DNA of 64,000 nucleotides from Massospora cicadina (GCA_022478985.1 JAKSZP010009306.1:1-64000), one strand, 5' to 3'. Positions 35,440 through 46,439 are shown, counted from the first letter of the stretch. A program made the numbers and translations. Notes: generated from the sequence alone by a model not told the origin.

Positions 35440-35930
35440 ATACATCTATTGGATAAAAATACCACTTTCCATTGGGGTGCTGAACAAAAAACCGCATTTA
35501 GGACCCTGAAAAAGGTGCTGCAACATTGGCATTTCCTCCACCAACCTTACTATGTAAGTTTTTTTGGGTGTTTACATATGGCTCTGACTATGCTGTTGAA
35601 GCCATCTTGGCTCAATTGGATGAACATGAGGTCGATCATCCTGTGTCCTACTTCAGCAGGATGCTCTCCAAAGCCGAGTATAATTACAGCGTCACTGAGA
35701 AGGAGTGGCTGGCTATCTTGCTTGCAGTAAAGTACTATCGCCCCTTCTTATATGATACATCGTCCAAAGTAGTTACTGACCACGCCTCATTGATGTCGTT
35801 GCAAGTTATGATAGATCCCTCTAGGTGGTGGCTCACTGGCTCTTAAGCTCCAGCACTACAATATGACCATTGAGCATCAAGCTTGGACGCATCATATGAA
35901 CGTTGATGGGTTGACGTGGATGCCTGTCCT
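35440..35930 (+). pseudogene. Ty3-6 RNase H
   Basis: TFHWGAEQKTAFRTLKKVL (35464-35520) is the RT connection. Then comes the first motif region FGCLHMALTM / VFTYGSDYAVEAILAQLDEH (about 35570-35630), followed by YFSRMLSKAEYNYSVTEKEW (35650-35708, catalytic Glu), VVTDHASLMSL (35771-35800) and, after a frameshift, an EHQA-THHMNVDGLTW tail (35870-35920). Confidence 0.87.
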
Positions 35931-37150
35931 TCACCTTGACAATAGCGTTTCAGAGAGGTTTCATGATCTCTTAAAGACCCTTGACGTGTTAGTGATGAAG
36001 ATGAACCAGTAAAGAAGAAGCTAGAATGGCACTCCCGCAACACCACGGTGTATAGCGGGAAGTTATATAGGAAACTAGGAGTAAATTGGTTGCCCTTTAT
36101 TTGTCCATCAGAGCGAGTACCTGTCTTCTTGGAGTCTCACACTATCATGGGTCATGGCGGAGTATTCAAAACCTACAGGTGAGAAAAAGAGCGGTACTAC
36201 TAGTAGGGAATTATGGAACCATAACTGAAGTCTTGTATGCTTGAATGACCTGTAAAAAACAGCCCAGCTTCGAGACCTGATATCAGTTTCAACTTACAAA
36301 GCCCCAAAAACATTTCCACACCATAAGTTTGGATGTGGTAGGTTTTCTACCTCAGACCACCAGTGGTGATCATTACCTCTTGATCAAAATTGATCATTTT
36401 ACCAAATGGGTTGAAGCTGTGGCTCTCCCCGGTCATACTGCTAAATCTCACGGTCACCTTCTTACATCAGTATATCTTCACCCAGCGTGGGTGCCTACAG
36501 GTCCTCCTATGTGTTAAAGGGAAAAGTTTACCTCATAAGTGATTAAGCTCCTCGCCACCTCCAGGAGAGCCCAACAATTCTTCTCAGCTCCCTATAACAC
36601 ATACTCCATTGGTGCTGTAGAAAGAGCAAATGGGACCCTGGTCTCTATACTTCAGAAAATGGCTAACTCAAACCCCTTCACTGGGATCTTTGCTTACCCA
36701 GTGCCCTTATGGCCTACCAGATCAGTTACCACTAGATTCTTAAGATGTCTTCATTACATGTGTTGTATGTCCAAGAACCTGTGGGTGCCTGCTTTACTAG
36801 ACAAAGATGTTTTCTCATCTAGTACTGATGATCTGGATCAAGCCATGAATAAGTTGGTGTAGCAAATCATCTAGTTACAGTCTGAGGCGATGGCTAATTT
36901 ATTAAAAATTTCACTAAAGAGGGCCAAGTGGCCAATAACTCTAGCCACCACTTCCTTCCTTCTTTCTAAGTGTCAGACTTGGTTTTTACTACCACAACTG
37001 TATAATGCCTAGAAGAGAAAAGCTTGGGTCCATCTAGGAAGGGCCTTTTTTTATCACCTTTAAGCGAAGGGATGGGAATTCCTTTAATTTTGGCTTCTAG
37101 ATTTACCATAAACCAAGAGCATGGATGGTTCTTGCGACCTTATTCCCCCT
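35931..37150 (+). pseudogene. Ty3-6 integrase
   Basis: Zinc-binding region degraded (36050-36290). Core: HTISLDVVGFLPQTTSGDHY (first Asp, about 36320-36380), IDHFTKWVEAVALPGHTAKS, then the second Asp lost: the expected LLCDNGK reads VLC-KGK near 36508-36530. The third motif SIGAVERANGTLVSILQKMA (36608-36665) keeps Glu. After that come LHYMCCMSKNLWVPALLDKD and a long C-terminal region with VSDLVFTTT (36970-37000). Several stops. Confidence 0.85.
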
Positions 37151-37159
37151 ACCACACTT

Positions 37160-37170
37160 GAAGGGGGTAA
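37160..37170 (+). other. Ty3-6 polypurine tract
   Basis: GAAGGGGGTAA immediately before the 3' LTR start TGTTGGATAAC. Confidence 0.8.
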
Positions 37171-37967
37171 TGTTGGATAACTACAAGTTCAATGTATTTT
37201 GAGAGTGGGTTGGAGGTACACAATGAAAATATTGGCCGAAAAGCCCCTGGTAGATTCCTGGTGGAACTCCTCGAATTGGGTAACACTTTTAATAATACTT
37301 TTTGGGCAAATAGCACGAGTTTGGGTAGTTGAATTGCACCGACTATGTAGCAAAATTAAGGGGAGGCCATTGGAGGTTCCTCCCCGGCCCACTTCTAATT
37401 TAGTACAGCCTACACTGCAAAGACTGGGCCCTTTTATAGGGTTGGAAGAGGTCCAGCAAGACTAAGATATTTTCCTGCACCATAATTAGATAAAATATAT
37501 TATAACCTTACCTCAATCTATTATCCAACAAACCATAGCCCTCCATTGGCTATTCCATCAAATCAAAGCGAGATATAAAAGCTCCAATAGTCAAATTCCC
37601 ATATCTACTAATATGGACATTATTAGCCTGATCCAAACTTTGACCTTAGGACTATTAATTACTAAGAACTGAGATATTGAGAGAATTGCTTTTGACCCCA
37701 CCAATATCACTTATAAAAAACATAAATAAAACTAAACCCTGTTTTTCCTAGTATTTTAATTCTCACTTTTTTATATTATTTTGATAATTAAATTCCCATT
37801 TTTGTAATAGCAGTAGAGAGTTTTTATACATCGATGAATCCCCCCTCAGGTTGGGACCATCTAGTACTAAAAAAAGTAGAGAGTTTTTATACTTCTGTTC
37901 CTGCTGAAATTGTCAGATCCTGTAAAATTAGCACCAGCAAGAGTTAGCCATTTCCAGGATTTTTAAA
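37171..37967 (+). repeat. Ty3-6 3' LTR, with a small retroposon insertion
   Basis: Homologous to 31455-32179. It is longer because 63 bp were added at 37830-37892 (46-bp insert plus one duplicated 17-bp target copy). Confidence 0.88.
37830..37875 (+). mobile_element. 5'-truncated retroposon tail in the Ty3-6 3' LTR
   Basis: 46 bp ending CCATCTAGTACTAAAAAAA and flanked by a perfect 17-bp duplication GTAGAGAGTTTTTATAC (37813-37829 and 37876-37892). The 5' LTR of the same element has a single, uninterrupted site. The poly(A)-like end and long duplication indicate target-primed reverse transcription. The same ending occurs twice at 53798-53849. Its full-length source is not in the window. Confidence 0.85.
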
Positions 37968-38115
37968 GTAGCTGTAAAATATGAAGGACTAAAAGGAAGC
38001 CTAGTCCAGTGGGCTCTCAAATTTTAGCGTTGACAATAATATTGCCCACCAAGATGGAATGAAGCACATGAATGTGGATGTTTTGGATTTTTTTGCCCTT
38101 ACTTCATCTATATAC
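37968..38115 (+). pseudogene. Ty3-3 RNase H, C-terminal piece
   Basis: Continues from 31454. It reads NMKD, LVQWALKF, then after a frame change NIAHQDGMKHMNVDVLDFFA (38038-38098), the usual RNase H tail in this family (compare RAGTRHMNVDGITWL of Ty3-7). Confidence 0.82.
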
Positions 38116-39012
38116 TGATGAAGCTTAACATTTTCACTGACTACTAATGAAGCCAGAATCTTGGAAGGAAGAGAATGAGCTAGCTCAAAAAGATTCTCAA
38201 ATGAAATGCTTGATGTATAAAAGTTCTCAACGGATTATTTTACAAGTGAGTCAGAATTGACTTGCTACATTACTTTCTACTTTTGAAATGGGTACCAGTT
38301 ATGATAAAAGCTCCCAATTCTTAAAACATGGGGGTTCTAAAAAACTTACAAGTGGATTAAGGTTACTACTAGAAATAAGTTATACTAGCCTCTGCAGCGG
38401 AAGACTTAGATGCTTAAATCAATTATATAAATCAGATGCCACATAAGGAAAGTACAACTTTCAGCTAAAATCCCTCAGCAGCCATTTCATACCATCAATT
38501 TAGATGTCATAGTTTCCATTACTGAATACACATGAAGAAATCGACACATCTTGTGGGGATTTAATTTCAAAAAAAGTTGGTCAAAGCAAATGCCATTCCT
38601 TAGAAGAATGCAACGCTACTAAAAACTTTTTTTACTATAAATTGTATTCAGTAAGCACGGCTTCCCCCAGGTAAGGCTATGAGACAGTAAAAAAAGACTT
38701 TTTTCAAGAGTTGTGAGGATCTTAGCTATGAACATGGGGACTCAACAACAATAGATATTGCCTTCTAACCCTTCACTAATGGGAATTTTTAATGAGCAAA
38801 TGGAACTTTGGCTTCAATATTACGCAAGATGGCCATATATGAACCATCACACTAAAACCAGAATACTACAAGTGCGCTGATGCTTACAGAATAAGTTTCC
38901 ATCGCATTCCAAAAATGTCTCCATTCAAGGCCTTATATGGAAGAGAATCTGAAATTCTGTCTCTATTAGCTTAAGAAGCTACCAAGCAAAACACTGAAGA
39001 GCCTGAGAAAAC
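38116..39012 (+). pseudogene. Ty3-3 integrase, first part
   Basis: Zinc-binding region decayed (38250-38470). Core: PQQPFHTINLDVIVS with the first Asp at about 38480-38520. The second motif is degraded around 38640-38700. The third reads GIFNEQMELWLQYYARWP for the usual G-VERANGTL-SIL-KM (38780-38840). A late core segment KMSPFKALYGRESEILSLL lies at 38912-38970, then EEPEKTLRLL at about 38995-39022, where LINE-2 is inserted. Confidence 0.8.
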
Positions 39013-40009
39013 GCTAAGATTATTAAATTTTAAATTTTTAAAGTTTGAATTTTATTCAGAAAAGGCCAACCATAGGATGGACACTTCTTATAAACACCAA
39101 CTACAAAACACTAAGAAAATTGAGAAGCACCCCAAAGGTGCTGTAGCTACCTCCTGTTGCCAGCGAGACTGCCAGTGGAAGGAAGAGGGGGAATTACAGG
39201 GGAGGCATGGGCTGAAACTGAACACAAATGAAGGAAAAGATCAGAAGAGAGAATTAGATGGGGAACCAGGTTATATAAACTGGCATTGGCAGGATGGTAG
39301 GTTGCCAAACAACCAAGCTTGAAAGAGAACCATAAGGTAAGAATGGAATTGATGCACAGCTTCACGTAGGGTTGGGGTAGTGCCAGAGAGTGCATCAAGG
39401 ATAATGGTGTAAATTGTCCACAGCGCTATTGCAACAATTAAGGTGTGGAGCTATGAGTGGATAGGGGAGATCAAGGAAAAAGCGAAGACGTTTTTAGACA
39501 GGCTGAAAGCCTGCTCGCTCTCCTGGCAAAAGAGGCGCATAATATCCTACCAAATTGCCTTTGAAGGTGGGCAATTTTCCAAGCTATGGACTAAAGATCC
39601 ATATTGAACGCACTCAATGCATGAAGTTTGAGAGGAATTGGACCACTCAGCCATGCGGTACACTTTTCTCAGGAATCTCCACACATGGGCGCGAATTTGG
39701 GATTGTAAAAGGGGATGGTGATTGTACTTCCAAACGTCCTTCTGGGTTCCAAAATGTAAGGGATGTCAAGCTTGTCAGATTAGTCCACAGGGCAATGAGG
39801 TGGGTACATTGTGGTACCAGGCTGTTTAAAACTACTTGCCCATTAAATTCTTGTTTGAAACAGGGAGTAGGGCGACCCCTCAGGCGGTGTGTCCACTGAT
39901 GCTGATTCTCTATTCAGCTTTGCATGGAGAGGAGAATTCATTTAATATGGGGCAACGTCCCAAGTGGGCCCGTGGCAGAGGGATTCAAATCAAGATAGTT
40001 AAGCAGAGT

Positions 40010-40023
40010 ATGTGGGTGGGTAG
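40010..40023 (+). repeat. GO-2 target duplication, left copy
   Basis: ATGTGGGTGGGTAG. The right copy at 41116-41129 reads ATGTGGGTAGGTAG, one mismatch in 14. Confidence 0.85.
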
Positions 40024-41115
40024 CCCCTCGTCAACCATTTCTGGAGGATTGGATGACTCATCCACTAACCTCCAATCTGCTGCCCACCCTGTACAATTTC
40101 CAGTATGGGGCACAATCCTCCCTTCCCCCACCCCAAAGCATGTTGCTGCAGCTGCACCTGCAGCTACAATCAGCCTCCTCCCCACACCAATGCCATAAAT
40201 AATTCCTCCAATCAAGCATCGGATTAAATCCCAGTTGAATCATGCTTCCTCAAATGAATCTACCAAACCTCAATTGTACGATGATTCCCCAATCCAATTC
40301 AACCAAATCCCATGGGAATCATTGGCTAAAACTTATGAATCGGGTAAGTTCATTGAAGAACCATCTCTGCAAATTGAGCGGTGTATTAATTCAAAATGTG
40401 ACACTAAATACCCCCTAGATTTCTTACCCCACAGCCAAATGCTGAATCATTTTGCAGTGATCACCAGCTTGCAGTCGAAGCAGCTGCAACACTGGATCGT
40501 CATCCCCTGCATAAAGCTGTCACTAAATCAGTAGCAATACTCAAATGAGGAATTCCACCTCCTGTTATCCCCGCAACCTTAACTCCAAAAAGTAAAATTA
40601 CGGTGAACCAGTATTACAAAAATGCAAACGATGCTATCCAGAATGTGGCACCTATAGCACGAAATCCAAAAAGCAAAAATAACCTTATAAAAACATTTCC
40701 ACATTTGTAAACTCCCAGACGCCTACATTAAAGCTGAAAAGGCTTTAACCGAATATCTCAGTGCCATTTATCTAGCTGGCAATTTCCATGAAATTCCAAT
40801 CATTGGTGATATCAAACCAAATACCGCAGATGCCTCAACGCCATTACTGTTGGCTGTGACACGCACTCTACTATGGGAGGAAGAAGCTGCTGCCAAAGAG
40901 GCTGCTGAAGATGAGCCCCTCAACCCCCCTCCCCTTCCGCTATGGAGGGATAAGCGGCTTTCTCTGCCCACCTTGTTGGTCACTTTTTTGAAGCGTTTCA
41001 CTCAATCCGCTCATTAGGGCGTTTTGTTTGAAACAAGTAGTTAAGTTAGTTTTTGGTATAGTTTTAGCTTTGGTAATGTCCATCCCCTGGTCAGCTTACC
41101 TCAAATAAATATAGA
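40024..41115 (+). mobile_element. GO-2, 5'-truncated ORF1-only retroposon inside LINE-2
   Basis: 1092 bp on the plus strand inside minus-strand LINE-2. It is bounded by a 14-bp target duplication, and LINE-2 sequence is continuous when it is removed. It matches the 3' half of GO-1: Pro-rich linker, SDHQLAV domain, acidic C-terminus, and 3' UTR. The end is TGTCCATCCCCTGGTCAGC followed by TTACCTCAAATAAATATA (41077-41113), the LINE-type tail. It contains no RT or endonuclease. Confidence 0.87.
40060..41017 (+). pseudogene. GO-2 ORF1-like protein, C-terminal part
   Basis: Segments shared with GO-1 are FLPHSQMLNHF then SDHQLAVEAAATLDRHPLHK and SVAILK-GIPPP (about 40425-40570, across two frames), a TVNQYYKNANDAIQNVAPIA stretch (about 40602-40660), and an acidic C-terminus WEEEAAAKEAAEDEPLNPPP ending at the stop TAG 41015-41017. 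The N-terminal RNA-binding region and zinc knuckle of GO-1 are missing by 5' truncation. The function of the SDHQLAV domain is unknown to me. Minus-strand frames at 39985-40243 and 40768-41001 are shadows. Confidence 0.72.
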
Positions 41116-43883
41116 ATGTGGGTAGGTAGGATTTCTGAGGCCCAGGGCGCAGGAAAAATTGGTTTGGGCTGCGCGTGATCAGTGTTGGGCTTAGAGTGTG
41201 GGGTAGGAGAATGCAGTGATACAGGTGCCAAGTACTTTGGCAGAATGGGCCTTGAAGTTGAGCAAGCCCATACTACACTATGGCGAGGGCCAAATATGAC
41301 ATCCAGGAGAACAGGCGATTGAAAGCCTAACCAAAGCCACCCTTTTGGGAGGACTTATAAATAGGTTAAGAAAGAGGAAGAAATGGCGATAGCATGGGCT
41401 ACAAACCAGACTTTGGACAGGAACATAGAGTTGGCAAGTAACCTGGCCTGGGAGGGTAGTCTAGTGGGCTCTGAGGGAAGCGATGCGATTTGCAACATAT
41501 TCTAAGATGTGGTGCTCCATCACCAACGAGGTGTACCCTCCCGCCTCCAGCCACACTCTTAAATGGCATACCAGACCAGCAGTTGGTCTTGGCACAAAGG
41601 GAGCACAAGCGGGACAGTATGAGGTGGGTGGGGCAAGAGAACCTGTGATCTAGCTGCTGAAGCAGTTAGGTAATGGGGTGCTGGTGACCAGTGGGCTTGG
41701 TACCGGCCTAAGAAAGTATAAAGGTTTTTGAGGCGTTAATTGCAGCGTTACTGACCCTGGAGTATTCTTGGATATTAGCTTCAAGTGTGCGTGCATCATG
41801 ATTATTAGACACCCCAACCAAAAAATTATCAGCAAACGCCAACATCATAACTGGTGCTTGGTTTTGCACATGGACACCAGTAAGGCTGGCATTCAAATTG
41901 ATTAAAAGTGGGTTAAGTATAATGTTTTACAAGAGTGGGCTTAAAGGCTCCCCTTAAAGAAGGCCCTTTTGAGGGTACACCACATCAGTGAGGAAGCCAG
42001 GGTAACTCACTGCCATTGTGGCGAATTTAGTAAGCAACATCACCCAATTAATGAACTGATTGGGAAGGTGGAACTTGTGGAGGCAGGCTTTGAGGTAATA
42101 CAAGTTGACCCTATCATGAATCTTCTGATGATCTAAGAAAACCAGAACTCCAGTAGCCCTGGATTGGCAGACGTTCGCTACAGTGTGCATGTTGTCCCAT
42201 ATAGATCGCTTGAAAATGAAAAGGAACTGCTTAGAGGAGATTATATCAGAGGCAACTTCCCCTAGGCGGTTGATCATAATTTTAGTAAATAAATTAGTAT
42301 CTGTGTTATTAAGTGATATGAGGCGCCAGTTAGCCAAGTCCAGCTTATCCCCTTTTATGTACAGTGTTATTGTTACGCCTCCTGGCCCCCAGGAAGGAGG
42401 CGCTTTTCTAACAGACACTGGTTCATTGAGGTTAGCAACAAAGAGGAGAAATAATTAAAATATCTCTTATAGAGCTCATATGAGCCCATCTGGACCTGGG
42501 CATTTCCTGTGCGGTACACCATTAACGGCATACCAGAGTCCTGATGAATTAAATTATTTAACTCTGAATAATGAAAAGGTGCAGATATGTGCACTATCGA
42601 GAAATTCTTCTACTTCAGCTGGTACAACTGAATTGAATTAGTACAATTCGGGGTAATAGTTTTAAATTTTGATTGTCACTTTGACTAGAGTTTCTGTGAA
42701 GGAGTGGTATGGCCGTCTCAACTGTGTTCAGGTCAAGCTCAGTTGCAGTGCAAAAAATTTTCATAAAAAAGAGCTGATCATGTGTTGCCCGCCATTAATT
42801 TTTGCCTTAAACTGAACACAAATGCAATGTTTTTGTTGCCTTACCTTTGCGTTGAGATGAGCAGACAATTCTGCCCACTTGCGACCCCAAGCCAGGCTGA
42901 AGCCTGCAGTAGGGAATTAGACTACAGATGGTCCACTTCTGCAAGCATGAGCTTAATGACCGCTGAGGCAGCCTGAGAGTGACATGATGAGAGATGGCAT
43001 GCCTGACGGATGATAGTCACTTTGAAAGTTGACCAGGTGTAAATGGTCCACACAGAATGGTGTGGCGAGCTCCAGTGCAGAAGTTTTGGTGTCCACCCAT
43101 GAGGAAAACCTGGGAGACGTGATCTCAGTTGGACGAAGTTTAAACTACTTCGTTGCCTGTGCCTCTGGTTTTAACAAAGAGAAGGAAATTGACACCAATC
43201 TGTGGTCAGAGAAATCAAATTTTGTCTTTGTGAAGTGCACAATCTGGGGGCGAAAGTTTGACGGGCAAGAAGCTAGGTCAATGTAAGACATAGACCTCAG
43301 CTGACCGTTGTCACATGTGGATGTTACATGTTGAAGAACAGCGGTGCATTTTTGGGGAGGGCATTAACAAGCCTCAAAGTGGCTTTTATAATGAGTAGTT
43401 CTGCATACCCCTGTGGGAGGTAAGCTTAGAAGGCCAGCATTTGGTGGCCAGTGTGCCGAGAAGTTCATGTCACCCACCACAAATTGAACATACGGAAGTG
43501 GGAGTGAAGTTATGGCTGAGAGGAATTCCCAGCAAGCCCGTGCACAGGTCAGGGCATAAATATTAATAATAGTGTGCACTTTGTCATCCCACAAAAAGGA
43601 CACCACAAACACATGGCATTGAGGTATGAATTTTCAGAAATAAACTTAAAATTACAGGTCACGCATAAAAGCACCCCACAGTGCAACGACCAAAAGGAAA
43701 GGGAGGGTAGGAGCATGGTTGACCATGTTTCCTTAGCACTGTGTGGACAGTGGGTTTCCTTAATGGCCATGATGTCCACAGGTAACCTAAATTTTATGAA
43801 ACCCAGTTTTCTAGCCTGGGATGGCGAGGCCTTGGGTCCAGCGATGTTCAACGTCCCTATTGTGAAGGCTCCCCCATCACACC

Positions 43884-45330
43884 TTAGGTGCAATGGGAAG
43901 GGACCTCTTGCTATCCTTTGCCACTTTCTCAGCAGCAGTTTTGACCGCATATTTATTTGGGTACGAGGTCTTGAGGAATTCTCTCACGCTGAGTTTATTT
44001 TTTGTTTTTGGAGCTTTTTTTAGACTTAGCTTAAATTTTTGAAACGGTGTGGTCCTGCGGTGCATCATCAGAGGTCAACAAAAATTTGGGAGGGAAATGG
44101 GTGAAAGAATCAGTTTCAATTAGTGCTTGGTAATTTTGCTTGGGTAAATCAGACTCACCTATCTGGTCCACAGGTAAGTTGGCCCAATCCGATTGGTGAG
44201 CTGATTCTTGAGCTGCCTCAGCTGCAAATGACTCAATGTCATCCTGGGTCTAGGCAGGTGGGATCACAGACGTGGCCATAGCTGCTGCCTTGGCTGCTGC
44301 TCTACAGGCCTGTTTGGCCTTCTTGCGCTCCAGTGGGGACACAGGTTTAACCTGAATATAACACCCCTACATGCCCAATGGGAAGGCGGTGTCAAAGTCA
44401 ATGGCGGGTTAATAATTGAAGTCTGCACTGCCCATTGCATCGGGGAAAATTTCATGTTGAGTGATGCCCTCTCTAGAAGAGCATGTGTGCATCTTTTGGC
44501 CAAAAGCGTGACAAAAGGTGCAGATAGGGGGCACTCTATCACTGTGATGCTTAATGGGTGGTATTTCTGCCCATCAATATCCACAACAAAAATGTGGGGG
44601 ATTTGGGTAAAGTCTTCCATGATGACCGCGGTTGTTGTGATCACTGAAATCTCTTTGCCTATGCACAGGTCCAGCATAAGCATAAAGCATTTTATTTCAA
44701 AGGAGTAATGTTCCCCATAGTTTTTAATCCCAACCATGAGATGGTGGTCCAGAACTGTGCGCTTTATCGTTGTGGGGGAGAAAGTCAAAAATTACAAAAA
44801 ATGATTTAATTTGGTTCAGCAAGTGCACTTCATCTTGACCGCCCGTTAACCATCTGGGAGGTCTACCACTACACGCATCAGTGCAGCTTTATCCACTGCT
44901 TTTTTAGGGTCAAACCTGAGATCCAACCAACTATGGGTCAGAGAGTGTGGTGCAACATATACTGCGTTAGGGAAGTGTTTATGCACATCTCCACAGAACT
45001 TTTCCCAAAGCGCCGTTTGGTTAATATTAAGTAAATTTAAACCCAATGCTCCACTAATGACATGGGCTGGGAATGCGGAGTTTTGACGAGCTGGATGCAT
45101 TTTGCTCACCAGGCTAAATTCTTTGGGGAAATACTCAACACCAGTTTTTTTCTTATCTAGGCCGCTGGTGTCTCCAGGGCGTTTACAAACTTTAGATGGT
45201 GTGAAGCCCAATCCTTTTCCCTTTACTTTGCTAGCCCAACTGCTATACAACACTGGGTGCACACTAATCTCCTCAAAGAGATTATCAAACTTAACTAGTC
45301 TTGAATAGAATTCGTTGCAAATAATGATTG
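43884..45330 (-). pseudogene. LINE-2 ORF1 (gag-like, CCHC)
   Basis: RNA-binding protein of the LINE. From the N-terminus: FDNLFEEISVHPVLYSSWAS (about 45300-45235), QTALWEKFCGDVHKHFPNAV, VAPHSLTHSWLDLRFDPKKA and RVVVDLPDG (to 44846), then a decayed middle. The zinc knuckle at about 44525-44485 reads CTFCHAFGQKMHTC, with the expected His replaced by Gln. A KPVSPLERKKAKQA segment and a basic C-terminus follow. It ends at the stop 43886-43884, 6 nt before ORF2. No catalytic role expected. Confidence 0.8.
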
Positions 45331-45351
45331 CAAAGAGAGAGAAAAATTAGT

Positions 45352-45759
45352 GCTAAGACTTTAGATCAGAAGATTATCCAACACCATTATGATGCAATGA
45401 CGAACTTAGCCTAGATGGTTACAAGAGAAGATCAAAAAGAAAATGAAGCGCACCAACCTCTACTCACTTTAGAGATTTCAGACTTATTATGTACTAGCAA
45501 AATCGTATAACACCCCAAGGAGGATAACTATATCCCATTTGGGATGGGCCATAAGCTATACTTTATAAACGCGAAGACAAATACTCAATAAAGTCCCTAG
45601 AAATTGGAGTCACTATCAACTGCTTAAATAGCCAATTCTTGCATCAGTACTTCCCTACCAATATTCTTGAAGTGCAAGATGTCAGAACACTAGTCATTGT
45701 CCATGATGGGAAGAATATCGACTATTTTGACTCCCATGTCAGAATTGATGCCTATACAT
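45352..45759 (+). pseudogene. Ty3-3 integrase, C-terminal piece
   Basis: Resumes after LINE-2: DQKIIQHHYDAMTNLA-MVTRE and LLTLEISDLL (45365-45500). This aligns with IQLQYETMINLTKTVTNEGQ and PLPSFHVSDMAYTT of Ty3-7, so the frame runs from TLRLL (39020) across LINE-2. The rest up to the 3' LTR is decayed. A purine stretch AAAGAGGGGGT lies at 45760-45770. Confidence 0.75.
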
Positions 45760-45779
45760 AAAGAGGGGGTTAAAGAAGA

Positions 45780-46439
45780 TACCTCAATATATAACCCAGT
45801 ATAATGATACTCATTATGACTTAAATCAACCTAAGGAAAGTTTTGTCAAACCAAATTGAGTCTAAGATACAATAAGATGAAATTATGCCTAATCAAAATG
45901 AAGGATCATCAGAAAGTCAGGTGTTAATTACTAAAGGCTGCACTCAAGGCAGTAAATTAAGGCAAACACAAAAAAGGGTTGATAATAAGAATCTTTTCAA
46001 TGATTAACCTAAATGATACCAGTTCTAATCTGACTTAGTTCATTCAACTTGCTATTTGCCCTATTAAAATAATCTTCAAAAGGCATTATACCATCCAGAA
46101 TGCATCGCTTAACAAAGAGCCTCTCTTCCAAATTCCCCTACATTTTTTATTAATCCTTTTTCTTTTATAATCTATATTGTTATATGAGACATATAAGCCC
46201 CCTATTTTATACTATAATAATTAATCGTCTTTATTACTATACCTTTTTTGTTACTTGACCTCAATAATCCTATTTTCTGTACTTACCCTAGGACGGATAC
46301 TATAGCTTATGGAACATAAGAAGTGACTTGGCACCCTATAAAATAAATAATATACTTATCTTGGGTCTTAGATGTCTAAAAATATTGGCTTGGTCTTCTT
46401 TATCATAGCACCATAGAGCTTAAAAGTGGAAGCCCAACA
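45780..46439 (+). repeat. Ty3-3 3' LTR
   Basis: Homologous to 9735-10403. Ends GGAAGCCCAACA. The divergence from the 5' copy is among the highest in the window, in keeping with Ty3-3 being the host of all other insertions. Confidence 0.8.

Larger units (their letters stand above)
31455..37967 (+). mobile_element. Ty3-6, complete decayed Ty3/Gypsy element
   Basis: 6.5 kb with LTRs at 31455-32179 and 37171-37967, primer site, all domains and polypurine tract. It interrupts the RNase H of Ty3-3 between TLKL and NMKD. Flanks GTTGA and GTAGC agree at only 3 of 5 positions, but codon continuity of the host gene supports the junction. It belongs to the same family group as Ty3-7 (similar gag, RT and integrase). 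Confidence 0.9.
39150..43877 (-). pseudogene. LINE-2 ORF2 (endonuclease and reverse transcriptase), interrupted
   Basis: Starts at the ATG at 43877-43875, 6 nt after the ORF1 stop, as in LINE-1. Endonuclease: GTLNIAGPKA, IMAIKETHC (catalytic Glu), IINIYAL and VVGDMNF (43360-43860). RT: WRLISLNNTDTN and KRSIWDNMHTVANVC, then ALVFLDHQKIHDRV (motif A, catalytic Asp kept) in 41954-42418, and MMLAFADNF (motif C FADD changed to FADN) at about 41810-41840. The C-terminal domain runs to 41130, is cut by GO-2, and resumes at 40009 down to 39150. Numerous stops and frameshifts. Plus-strand frames over 42183-44023 and 39077-39899 are shadows. Confidence 0.87.
39026..45351 (-). mobile_element. LINE-2, non-LTR retrotransposon split by GO-2
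   Basis: Minus-strand LINE homologous end to end with LINE-1. Its 3' tail lies at 39026-39090 and its 5' end near 45335-45351 (minus strand TTTTCTCTCTCTTTGCAATC, matching the LINE-1 start). It interrupts the integrase of Ty3-3. The flanks share GCTAAGA (39013-39019 and 45352-45358), a partly decayed target duplication. GO-2 splits it at 40010-41129. Without GO-2 it is about 5.2 kb, equal to LINE-1. Confidence 0.88.
9735..46439 (+). mobile_element. Ty3-3, old Ty3/Gypsy element carrying all central insertions
   Basis: Two homologous LTRs 35 kb apart (9735-10403 and 45780-46439) bracket gag, protease, RT, RNase H and integrase pieces that follow in the correct order and orientation once later insertions are removed. 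The insertions are Ty3-4 at 11321, SINE-1 at 27815, Ty3-6 at 31455 and LINE-2 at 39026. Without them the element is about 7.3 kb, a normal Ty3 size. The RNase H and integrase reading frames can be followed from one side of an insertion to the other, which is the strongest evidence for one split element. Confidence 0.85.

Noticed and set aside
37830..37875. The 46-bp insert as a member of the LINE-1/GO/SINE tail group.
   Set aside because: Its end (CTAGTACTAAAAAAA) does not match the TGTCCATCCC-AATAAA tail.
39077..39899. Plus-strand open frames (for example 39555-39899) as genes.
   Set aside because: The minus strand matches the C-terminal part and 3' UTR of LINE ORF2; these frames are shadows.
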